From contig JAFLJU010000487.1 of the NCBI GenBank assembly GCA_022712835.1, positions 1-5,682 on the forward strand: 5,682 nucleotides of DNA, written 5' to 3'. The stretch is from Desulfobacteraceae bacterium. GTDB taxonomy: Bacteria; Desulfobacterota; Desulfobacteria; Desulfobacterales; Desulfobacteraceae. The stretch's first letter is position 1. Every line of letters starts with the position of its first letter. This document shows positions 1 through 5,225 of the stretch, in pieces. The translations under genes and the position numbers were made by a program. A model generated the notes under the pieces. It was not told where the DNA came from. It searched no databases and was given only the letters and a program-made list of their open reading frames with translations.

Positions 1-106
1 TTTTTTTTCCTTTGAGAAATTATAGCTGTATAGCCTTACATCTCAAAAAGAGAAGCGGTTGTCTACCATTTTTTGTTTTTAGATATTTTTTTACTATCAT
101 CGGTTA

Positions 107-370
107 CTACAACATCAGAAATCTACCCGCACAGGTCGAAATATTTTGGTTTAGTTTTTTAAGAAAATCATTAACAAACTTGTCTTTCAACATATTTTCG
201 CTTGATAGTAATGCTCCTATTTCTATTCCAATATTTTTATATATAATATCAGGTTCGTGCTTTATATGGTCTGTTTCTCCTAAATCGTTTTCATTGAGTT
301 TGTCTCCAAACATTTCATTAAGGAAACTTTTGGCAACAAACTTTTCAATATGTATCTTTTCTTTTATCAT
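107..370 (-). CDS. Small hypothetical protein (87 aa), possible truncated PD-(D/E)xK-like nuclease fold
   Basis: No family was recognised with certainty. The protein is acidic and lysine-rich, opens with a probable helix, and carries E39-P40-D41 followed by a hydrophobic strand and then E50-I-G52. This E-P-D...GIEIG pattern resembles the beta-hairpin core of restriction-endonuclease-like proteins, but the usual final lysine is replaced by glycine and 87 residues is short for such a nuclease. The ATG at 370 follows closely on an in-frame TGA and has no convincing ribosome binding site. An out-of-frame ATG slightly upstream opens only a 13-codon reading frame. The gene begins 19 bp past the attC at 389-440, in the same orientation, as expected for the first gene of the next cassette. 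It may be a truncated or frameshifted copy of a larger protein; no attC was recognised between its stop and the window edge. Confidence 0.5.
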   Translation of the reverse strand: MIKEKIHIEKFVAKSFLNEMFGDKLNENDLGETDHIKHEPDIIYKNIGIEIGALLSSENMLKDKFVNDFLKKLNQNISTCAGRFLML

Positions 371-388
371 TTGTAATTTTTTTCATGT

Positions 389-440
389 AAAGAACTACCC
401 ACTTCACCAGCGTCAGACTGGTGCAAGTGGATTGTTAGAG
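389..440 (-). other. attC: attC recombination site (short type), end of the HEPN cassette
   Basis: Read on the minus strand, the site starts with R''-like CTCTAAC (434-440), has a 3-nt spacer, then the arm CCACTTGCACCAG, a 7-nt loop, the arm CTGGTGAAGTGG, a 3-nt spacer, and R'-like GTTCTTT (389-395). The arms pair over 12 bp with one extra G in the first arm, which matches the extrahelical base that sets attC strand choice. The last six bases of R' come from the neighbouring cassette in integrated arrays, so imperfect R''/R' pairing is expected. At 52 bp it lies at the short end of the family. It begins two bases after the stop codon of the HEPN gene and precedes the 87-residue ORF. The hairpin could alternatively act as a transcript end, but no T-run follows it. 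Confidence 0.7.
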
Positions 441-441
441 T

Positions 442-1809
442 TTACCCATCTGCTTCTTTAAAAAAATTATCAATTGGTACATGTGTCTTCCACCCCTCAC
501 TTGACGAGACAACTAAGCCGGTGTAACCAAGTTCTGCAATTAGTACTAATTGTAGGCCAAATTGAGCTGATGAAAGTAGCTGAGAATTATCATTCTTAGT
601 CGAGGTCATCTGTTTTATCAATTTGCCAGTATGTGCAACACTATCTCTTGCTTTTTTCAAGACTTCCAAATCAAGTCCAATTTTGGGAAAAGCAATATTC
701 CTACTGGCGGCCAGTGACTCCATTTGTCGTTTTGCTAATGGCCATTGGAATGGAAAGGTAACACGACCTCCCCAGCATCCATTTGGATCTGCTTCAGGGG
801 TCTCTTTCTTCCATTCACGGTAGCTGGCTTTAATTCTTGCCCGTAAATTGCTTTCACTATCATTTAATTTGCCTTTGGGGATCCAAGACGCAGCAAGAAA
901 TTCCCAGGCTTGACTGATTTGAAATAGACGGGTGTCAAGATATCCTTTAGCTGAAAGATTTATATATGAGATAGCGAGGCGGACATCAGATTTTTTATCT
1001 GATTCCCATTGTCTCCATAATGGAAGTGCTTGTTTTAAGAACTTTTCCAACTGAAATGCAGGAACTATAGAGCCAGGGCCAATTTCACCCCCTGTCATAT
1101 TGCGCCAAACCTCCATCATACCAAGATCACCCCAATCAGCGATTTGCCTGTGGCTGGTCACACCATTGCCTGTCGCCAAAGATAAGAGCAACATTATTTC
1201 CCGAGCTTTTTCATGATATTCTTCAAGCGTTTTCCGAGGGTTTGCAAGCCTAAGTGTAAGACCCTCTAAAGGTATTCGCCATTCCTTTGAACGACGCTCA
1301 GCGACGAGTGATTTTTGGTCAGATTCAAGAATTTCAATTTCCCACCCAGAATATTCAATTGAAAATTTTCCTTTAAACATGCCAACAAGAGGATATTGAG
1401 CTTCAATCAGAGGCGACGAGTTTGATAACCCAATGACTACGCCAGTCAAGGGAAAAATCTCTGTAAGCCCCTCACTGCCACCTGTTTGGGTTATCATGAG
1501 TTTATCTGCGGAAATAGGACGACCGTCTTCAAGTTGTCCAGATAAAGAGTATAGGTCTGAAATATTGAACTGATTAGAAAATGGATCAGCGGAGGCCTCT
1601 TCTTGTATTAGCAAAAGAGTATGTGAAAATTGTCTTTGAAGAATGAAGTGCGATTCGACCCGGGATTTATCTGAAGTAAATATGCCTTTACCTTTAAAAA
1701 TTATAGATTCAGATTGATTCATTACATCCTTATTCCGGCCGAACATCGCTTTTAAGCAAGCGCGACTTGTTGCGATCCGCTGTAAAAGCTTTGTTCTAAG
1801 AGTACCCAT
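442..1809 (-). CDS. ApeA-like HEPN-domain protein, candidate anti-phage ribonuclease (455 aa)
   Basis: The C-terminal part carries R388-D-S-V-A-H393, the R-x4-H catalytic motif of HEPN ribonucleases. It is preceded by helices including FQISQAWEFLAASW (296-309), which fits the first HEPN helices. Residues 35-190 are rich in short beta strands, and a helix ending LLLSLATG (207-214) links the halves. A beta-rich N-terminal sensor-like region followed by a HEPN domain in 400-500 residues is the architecture of ApeA-type abortive-infection proteins, in which HEPN cleaves RNA after phage sensing. That similarity is by pattern only and the N-terminal half was not matched to a named family. No signal peptide or membrane segment is seen, so it should be cytoplasmic. 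The ATG at 1809 lies 5 bp after the upstream gene's stop, suggesting coupled translation. M30 (1722) has an AAGGA four bases upstream and is an alternative start; the first 29 residues are basic. Confidence is high for a real gene and HEPN domain, moderate for defence. Confidence 0.85.
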   Translation of the reverse strand: MGTLRTKLLQRIATSRACLKAMFGRNKDVMNQSESIIFKGKGIFTSDKSRVESHFILQRQFSHTLLLIQEEASADPFSNQFNISDLYSLSGQLEDGRPISADKLMITQTGGSEGLTEIFPLTGVVIGLSNSSPLIEAQYPLVGMFKGKFSIEYSGWEIEILESDQKSLVAERRSKEWRIPLEGLTLRLANPRKTLEEYHEKAREIMLLLSLATGNGVTSHRQIADWGDLGMMEVWRNMTGGEIGPGSIVPAFQLEKFLKQALPLWRQWESDKKSDVRLAISYINLSAKGYLDTRLFQISQAWEFLAASWIPKGKLNDSESNLRARIKASYREWKKETPEADPNGCWGGRVTFPFQWPLAKRQMESLAASRNIAFPKIGLDLEVLKKARDSVAHTGKLIKQMTSTKNDNSQLLSSAQFGLQLVLIAELGYTGLVVSSSEGWKTHVPIDNFFKEADG

Positions 1810-1814
1810 TTATA

Positions 1815-2339
1815 TTAATCTCTGATTCTCTCAATTAAGGCATTAACGTTAACACCAATTCCAAAAAAATTTGGTTTCAAATCGATAATTTTATTTCCTT
1901 CAGCGAGCAACCTCTTTGCATCTTCAAAACACTCAAGAAACTTAGGGTTTTTCTCTAAAGCGAAATTTGATAACGACCTAAAGAAAGTATCCCAATCCCC
2001 AAAACGCTGTTCAACATCTTTTAGCGGAATAATTAGTCTGAGACTTCCTTTGGTTAATTTGTCGGGGTGCGCATCAGTTAAGAATAGGGCCGGTATAGCA
2101 TCAAACAATTCACTATGATTCTCCCCAAAATATTTTCGTGCAACTTGACTTGACCAGGTTTCCGAATCAAATCCTTTTGCTATCACGGCCTTGGGACCTA
2201 TTCTCTGGGCAATATTACTAAAGTTTTTTTCAATATTATCGTACAAACCACCTCGCCATCCCCCGTTAACAATAAAAATGTAGAGTTCAATATTTTCTTC
2301 TATTGGTAGATTGCCAAGTGCGTTGAGCATGTATCCCAT
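1815..2339 (-). CDS. Hypothetical alpha/beta protein (174 aa), partner of the HEPN protein
   Basis: The family was not recognised. Predicted strands around residues 18-25 (ELYIFIVN), 50-54 and 83-88 (PALFLT) alternate with helices, and the strand after I82-P83 resembles the cis-proline position of a thioredoxin-like fold, but there is no CxxC, so a redox role is unlikely. A glycine/tryptophan-rich loop N25-G-G-W-R-G-G31 and a C-terminal P156-N-F-F-G-I-G-V-N-V-N-A are the most distinctive motifs. The ATG at 2339 has AGGA seven bases upstream. The same frame stays open for about 20 more codons up to a TAA near 2400 and reads like an amphipathic helix running into the present N terminus, but it offers no ordinary start codon, so the protein may have lost its original beginning. 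It is the first gene of a tight pair, 5 bp from the HEPN gene, and may regulate, sense for, or be modified with that protein. No signal peptide or membrane segment is apparent. Confidence 0.75.
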   Translation of the reverse strand: MGYMLNALGNLPIEENIELYIFIVNGGWRGGLYDNIEKNFSNIAQRIGPKAVIAKGFDSETWSSQVARKYFGENHSELFDAIPALFLTDAHPDKLTKGSLRLIIPLKDVEQRFGDWDTFFRSLSNFALEKNPKFLECFEDAKRLLAEGNKIIDLKPNFFGIGVNVNALIERIRD

Positions 2340-2372
2340 GATAATATCCTTTTTGCGTGCAATGTTTAGTTC

Positions 2373-2405
2373 ACAAGCTTGTCTGAGTGCAACGGCTTGT
2401 TAACA
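2373..2405 (-). other. Probable truncated attC (R''/L'' half only)
   Basis: On the minus strand this begins TGTTAAC-AAGCCG-TTGCACTCAGAC and passes into the palindrome ACAAGCTTGT (2373-2382). The order TAACAAGCC..GCACTC.GAC resembles the left half of long attC sites found in gammaproteobacterial and environmental cassettes. The matching right half (an arm complementary to GCCGTTGCACTC and a final GTTRRRY) is absent; instead the sequence continues directly into the 174-residue gene. I infer a cassette end cut within its attC by the event that joined the two-gene unit. The likeness is from memory of attC consensus, so coincidence is possible. Confidence 0.4.
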
Positions 2406-2407
2406 GG

Positions 2408-2558
2408 CCCGAGGAAAGTGGGATAAGGGCTATCATCCTTCCTGCCGCTGATGCTTTAGCTGTGCGAGTCCGTCTCAACGAAGGTTGAGCGGCCGCGCTG
2501 GTAAAGCTTCAACGGTAACATATAATCAATCGATTGTCCATCCCGCGCCCGGCGTCCT
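2408..2558 (-). other. Non-coding, G+C-richer mini-cassette or cassette leader
   Basis: About 150 bp between the complete attC and the half attC contain no convincing gene. The longest start-led frame on the cassette strand is about 21 codons (MLPLKLYQRG...). The composition is clearly richer in G+C than the flanking cassette genes, with GCGGCCGC and CGCGCCCGGCG stretches, implying a different source. A 6-bp hairpin with a GAAG loop (CTCAAC/GTTGAG, 2474-2489) lies in the middle. Non-coding cassettes of this size are known in integrons, where they may carry promoters or small RNAs; neither was demonstrated here. Confidence 0.4.
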
Positions 2559-2618
2559 GGTTAACTTTGCTAATCAGCCGCGCGGTTTTTTGCGTCGGCT
2601 GAATTAGCCTTGTTGGAC
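2559..2618 (-). other. attC: attC recombination site (classic 60-bp type)
   Basis: On the minus strand the site starts R'' GTCCAAC (2612-2618, fits RYYYAAC) and ends R' GTTAACC (2559-2565). Between them the arms GCTAATTCAGCCGACGC (2592-2608) and GCGCGGCTGATTAGC (2569-2583) pair over 15 bp with two unpaired bases, T and A, both in the first arm. The inner part AGCCGACGC...GCGCGGCT matches the L-box core of classic attC sites such as those of aadA cassettes. R' differs from the complement of R'' because in an integrated array it derives from the next cassette. Total length 60 bp is typical. The site lies only 12 bp from the IS end, so the cassette it belonged to has been lost or cut by the IS. 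Confidence 0.8.
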
Positions 2619-2630
2619 GAAGCCGCTATG

Positions 2631-2646
2631 CGAGACCTTTGATTAA
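2631..2646 (+). repeat. Left terminal inverted repeat of the IS
   Basis: The sequence CGAGACCTTTGATTAA is perfectly complementary to 4032-4047. It marks the end of the IS on the transposase 3' side and is the likely transposase binding and cleavage site. Confidence 0.9.
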
Positions 2647-2672
2647 TACTTAAATTCTTACAGGTTCCGATC

Positions 2673-2700
2673 GTTCGATTTCAAATCGAACAGATTTTTT
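2673..2700 (+). terminator. Palindrome with T-run inside the IS, possible + strand terminator
   Basis: GTTCGATTT and AAATCGAAC (2673-2691) form a perfect 9-bp palindrome around a single C; in practice about five bases would loop out. On the + strand six T residues follow at 2695-2700. It lies past the transposase stop and faces transcription entering the IS from the cassette side. Many IS use such structures to shield the transposase from outside transcription, and this role is inferred. On the minus strand no T-run follows, so it should not block transcription leaving the transposase toward the cassettes. Confidence 0.45.
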
Positions 2701-2806
2701 AAAATTTTGCCTTGTTTCGAAAAAAATGCGGTGTATTTTCACGTTTTTTAGACAATATTCGTTAATAACTCAGCCCTTAACGCCTATTCCCTATATTTGG
2801 ACGCAC

Positions 2807-3880
2807 CTATGCTGTTGCTTCCCTTTTTTTGAATATTTTAAAGCCCCTTTGTATATTGAATGCAACCTGTCTTAGCCAGATATCAATATGATTTTTATCA
2901 ATGGTTGTAAACCGTGCCCTTTGTCCATTATCATGCAGATGGCTTAAACCAAAATATTGTTCTACGATGTACCGTGTTTTGGATATTTTTTTATTTCGAT
3001 TTATCTCAAGTTCTGTCAATTTAGCGTTTTTCTCATCCTTTCTCATGATACCATCTTTTAAATCATTCATCGCTAAAAATGACCTGTTTGGTTCTCCGTG
3101 ATATCCTTTATCCGCATATACAATCGATAGTTTATGTTTTACATGACGACTGTATAAAGTACAGTAGGCAAAGTAATTGGTATCATTTACTGAAGCCCGA
3201 CTTAAAACTGTTGTAAGAACAAAACCATATTTTCCATCTACCGCTGCATGCTCTTTTAAGCCGAAGTAAGGCTTGTCATTTTTCACTGTCCAGTTGGATT
3301 CAATATCCCTAGCAAATTTTAAAGGGTTGCCATTCTTGTCGAGTTTGCCTTCAGGCGTCTTCCGCCATGCTTTTATCTCTTCTAATTTTTTATTACTTTT
3401 TGGGCGACTTGCTGATTTGACAATACGGGCATCAATGGCAATTCCTTCATTGATGCTCAATCCCCTCTCTGCAAATTGATTAAGGATATCTCCAACGATG
3501 ACGTCGAATTTACCTTTGGTCAGCCCTTTCCTGAATTTAGAAAAAGTTGAATGATCCGGTGATACCTCATTGGCTAAGAATCCTAAAAACGTCTGGAATG
3601 AATTACGATCATTGATTTGACTCTCCAGTTCGGGATCTGAATTGATCCGAAACCATTTCTGGATCAGTAGGCACTTGAATAAAAGCAGTGGTGAATAAGC
3701 CTTATTACCTTCTTTTTTATTTCCAACAGGATAATCTTTTAATAGAATGGATTCAATTTTATCCCAGGCAATGGTGTTATCCAAGTTCATCAATGTTTTA
3801 AGATTTCGGTTCTTCTTATCTCTCAAGGAATTTTTAAAATCCGAAAAAGTTAAATTTTTCTGTTTTGCTTTGAATCCCAT
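2807..3880 (-). CDS. IS5-family DDE transposase (357 aa)
   Basis: Catalyses cut-and-paste or copy-out movement of the surrounding IS by binding the terminal repeats and cutting DNA with an RNase H-like DDE core. Numbered from the chosen start, an InsH-type N-terminal domain (about 62-122, SPLLLFKCLLIQKWF...LANEVSPDHSTFSKFR) precedes the catalytic domain with D150 (AIDARIV), D257 (VYADKGYHG) and E307 (RYIVEQYFG). The block R-x2-Y-I-V-E-Q-x-F-G is typical of the family. The start at 3880 (MGFKAK) is preferred because GGGGGC lies seven bases before it; an in-frame ATG 15 codons upstream at 3925 lacks such a site. The length is normal and no frameshift is seen, so the gene looks active. It points toward the cassette array. 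Confidence 0.92.
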   Translation of the reverse strand: MGFKAKQKNLTFSDFKNSLRDKKNRNLKTLMNLDNTIAWDKIESILLKDYPVGNKKEGNKAYSPLLLFKCLLIQKWFRINSDPELESQINDRNSFQTFLGFLANEVSPDHSTFSKFRKGLTKGKFDVIVGDILNQFAERGLSINEGIAIDARIVKSASRPKSNKKLEEIKAWRKTPEGKLDKNGNPLKFARDIESNWTVKNDKPYFGLKEHAAVDGKYGFVLTTVLSRASVNDTNYFAYCTLYSRHVKHKLSIVYADKGYHGEPNRSFLAMNDLKDGIMRKDEKNAKLTELEINRNKKISKTRYIVEQYFGLSHLHDNGQRARFTTIDKNHIDIWLRQVAFNIQRGFKIFKKREATA

Positions 3881-3915
3881 AAAGTAGCCCCCATCTATGC
3901 TGTTTGATTGTAAAA

Positions 3916-3944
3916 TCAATAGCACATATGGATAAAATTATCAA
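3916..3944 (-). promoter_or_regulatory. Weak candidate promoter of the transposase gene
   Basis: On the minus strand TTGATA (3939-3944) and TATTGA (3916-3921) are separated by 17 bp and lie 35 bp before the preferred transposase start. The -35 element is one base from consensus but the -10 element is poor, and the region is so A+T-rich that chance matches are likely. Confidence 0.28.
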
Positions 3945-4031
3945 TAATTTAAAGTGGTTATCGTAAATATATCATTATTTTTTGTTGGGTTTATTGCAAC
4001 TTTGTAATAATCGAGCACTTTCTGCTCTGAG

Positions 4032-4047
4032 TTAATCAAAGGTCTCG
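4032..4047 (-). repeat. Right terminal inverted repeat of the IS
   Basis: TTAATCAAAGGTCTCG is the exact complement of the left end. Immediately beyond it the reading frame of the integrase fragment continues, which shows that the IS interrupts or abuts the 5' part of that gene. Confidence 0.9.
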
Positions 4048-4262
4048 TCGAACCAATTTTATTAAAAAATTATTGCGCCATATTGAATAAAAACAGGATG
4101 CCTGAAAATGAGCAGCATGCTTTTATCAAATGGCTGCGCTATTATCTGGATTTTTGTCATAAATATGGTTTTGAAAAAACGGTTACCAAGAGTTTGACCC
4201 AGTTTATTGAAAAACTTCGATCGAGAACGATAAAAGATTCAAGGAGTCCCCTTGATTTTTAG
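4048..4262 (+). pseudogene. intI: Integron integrase (IntI) N-terminal fragment, truncated at both ends
   Basis: The open frame from the IS border reads VEPILLKNYCAILNKNR, then MPENEQHAF-IKWLRYYLDFCHKYGF and KSLTQFIEKLRSR, and stops at TAG 4260-4262. This matches the N-terminal SAM-like, DNA-binding domain of tyrosine recombinases, and the W-L-R-Y-Y-L-D-F-C-H-K-Y block followed by S-L-x2-F-I-x-K-L is the form I associate with integron integrases of environmental Proteobacteria and Desulfobacterota. Everything after it is missing: the QA...Y helix, the patch unique to IntI, and the R-H-R-Y catalytic residues. The original start is cut by the IS; the ATG at 4098 opens 54 codons but is internal to the homologous region. 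Divergence from the cassettes fits IntI. A XerC/D-type recombinase is the alternative. The fragment cannot be catalytic. Confidence 0.68.
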
Positions 4263-4346
4263 GGGAGAGATAAAGAAATAGCTCTGCTCTTTCCATTACA
4301 TGGATCGCGGTGAGATAAAAAGCTAAGTAATCCTTATCGGGAAAAT

Positions 4347-4396
4347 AAAAAAAAATTAATCGGGAAAAACCTGAAATTTTAGGTTTTATCCGATTA
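4347..4396 (-). terminator. Rho-independent terminator of the Fe-S oxidoreductase pseudogene
   Basis: The arms at 4357-4372 and 4381-4396 (TAATCGGGAAAAACCT and AGGTTTTATCCGATTA) pair at 14 of 16 positions around an 8-nt loop. On the minus strand the hairpin is followed by a run of nine T residues (4347-4355). It sits right at the end of the decayed gene and points the same way, so it is probably that gene's original terminator. The stretch between it and the integrase fragment (4263-4346) contains nothing I can recognise. Confidence 0.7.
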
Positions 4397-5035
4397 GACA
4401 GTTATACCGGCGGTATGATTGTTCAGTCCAAATACTATCCACCCTGTTGAAACAGGTGGCGCAAACATAGGCGATTGAGGAGAAGATCTCCTGCTATTGA
4501 CCGAAGGGACACAAACCTGGCCCTTCCGGTAAAGTTCTGTGACCCCCTCTTTTGAAAGGGATTGTAAAATTGATCTGGAGTCATCGTAAATTGAATTGTA
4601 CCGGCCCAGGTAACAGGGATCGTGGTAGGTCAACGATCCTTCAAGGGAATTTTACAGGGTGATTTTAGCGGAAGCGACGAGCTGAGCTATGAACTGGGTA
4701 TAAATGGCAAAATGGATAGCCCAGGCTCTTTAGAAACACATTGGGCAGGGCCGTGATGACATGGAAGTGTTTTCCCAGGGGCAGTAAATTAAGGAAGACC
4801 CATTGGGCGGTAATATGCAGCCAAAACATGGCGGCCAACAGATACCCGGTGGTCGCGGACCCCATCCCTGAAATGAGGGATGCGCCCTGACCGAGACAGG
4901 TGTCCAAAGAAACTCATGACCAAACATAGGGTTGTTAAAAAAATCGAGGGCACCCGGATTATGATGCAGGACAATCAAATTATAGCGGGCCCCGTCCAGC
5001 AGGAGGTCGGAAATCATCAAGATACCCGATCAGGA
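4394..5035 (-). pseudogene. Decayed membrane Fe-S oxidoreductase (HdrD-like, CCG domain)
   Basis: Three pieces in two frames align in order with one protein family: MMISDLLLDGARYN (frame from 5020), then after a frameshift near 4920 the segment AAMFWLHITAQWVFLNLLP-LGKHFHVITALPNVF (about 4840-4730), then SL-TYHDPCYLGRYNSIYDDSR (from 4633). The middle segment is the end of a nitrate-reductase-gamma-like membrane domain, and the last is the start of a cysteine-rich CCG domain that binds an unusual 4Fe-4S cluster. In intact homologues these are separated by a few hundred residues holding two CxxCxxCxxxC ferredoxin motifs. Here fewer than 100 bp remain, so there is a large internal deletion. The N-terminal membrane helices are also missing (in-frame stop near 5035), and the C-terminal cysteines are out of frame. 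The intact protein would pass electrons between the membrane pool and cytoplasmic partners in anaerobic respiration. Confidence 0.8.
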
Positions 5036-5098
5036 ACTCATATTTTTGAAAGATTTTAGTTTGATTTAACCCTGTTATTTGTTTGAACTCGTTCGTTT

Positions 5099-5144
5099 AA
5101 AAAAGGCTGTTTCCCTTTATACAAAGGAAAACAGCCTTTTTTTT
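5099..5144. terminator. Strong bidirectional Rho-independent terminator
   Basis: AAAAAGGCTGTTT...CCTTT pairs with AAAGG...AAACAGCCTTTTT around a 4-nt loop with one internal mismatch. A T-run to 5144 follows on the + strand, and the A-run at 5099-5104 gives a T-run on the minus strand. It isolates the downstream helicase gene from the decayed region. No intact gene now ends here from the left, so it may be left over from a deleted + strand neighbour or simply act as an insulator. Confidence 0.85.
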
Positions 5145-5225
5145 ATTGACAGTCTTTTCATTAAAGTGAGATCCATCCCAGATAATACTTGATCATCCCA
5201 TAGGCGGTTTGATAAGGAAGGCCCT

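Larger units (their letters stand above)
2631..4047 (-). mobile_element. IS5-family insertion sequence, complete (1417 bp)
   Basis: Perfect 16-bp inverted ends (CGAGACCTTTGATTAA at 2631-2646 and its complement at 4032-4047) bracket a single full-length transposase gene. Length and layout are normal for the IS5 family. No flanking direct repeat was found: the left flank is ...GCTATG and the right flank TCGAACC.... IS5-family elements normally duplicate a few bases on insertion, so the lack suggests that DNA next to one end was later deleted or inverted. The element separates the integrase fragment from the cassettes and replaces the expected attI/Pc interval. If the outermost C/G is target rather than IS, the ends shift inward by one base. 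Confidence 0.88.
107..4262. mobile_element. Remnant integron: integrase fragment, IS insertion and minus-strand cassette array
   Basis: This composite entry joins parts described separately below. Seen directly: an integrase-like N-terminal fragment on the + strand at 4048-4262, two attC-like hairpins on the minus strand at 2559-2618 and 389-440, a probable half attC at 2373-2405, and genes on the minus strand between and beyond them. The extra unpaired bases in both hairpins lie in the arm that comes first when reading leftward, as in standard attC sites, so cassette orientation agrees with gene orientation. Known of integrons: intI is divergent from its cassettes, with attI and the Pc promoter between. 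Here that interval is occupied by an IS and no attI was recognised. Inferred: an inactive integron whose cassettes can no longer be shuffled in cis. The left end is arbitrary because the array may continue beyond the window. Confidence 0.68.

Noticed and set aside
1..106. A further attC after the 87-residue ORF
   Set aside because: GACAACCGCTTCTC...GAGATG gives only a very short stem on the minus strand and no GTTRRRY partner, so it cannot be supported.
12..461. 149-codon + strand frame overlapping the 87-residue ORF and the attC
   Set aside because: It is the antisense of a more protein-like minus-strand frame, crosses the attC hairpin, has no ribosome binding site and has a low-complexity F/S/L-rich composition typical of a shadow.
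2474..2489. CTCAAC-GAAG-GTTGAG hairpin as a terminator or riboswitch
   Set aside because: The stem is only 6 bp with no T-run on either side and no recognisable riboswitch core.
2625..4053. Target-site duplication around the IS
   Set aside because: The flanks GCTATG and TCGAACC share no repeat of 3-9 bp in any reasonable placement of the IS ends.
4098..4262. A genuine 54-residue small protein starting at the ATG 4098
   Set aside because: The integrase-like similarity begins well before this ATG and the product is only part of one domain, so it is better called a pseudogene fragment.
5146..5188. TTGACA at 5146-5151 with TAATAC at 5183-5188 as the helicase promoter
   Set aside because: The spacing is 31 bp, too long for a sigma-70 promoter, and nothing like a -10 lies about 17 bp after the TTGACA, which also abuts the terminator's T-run.
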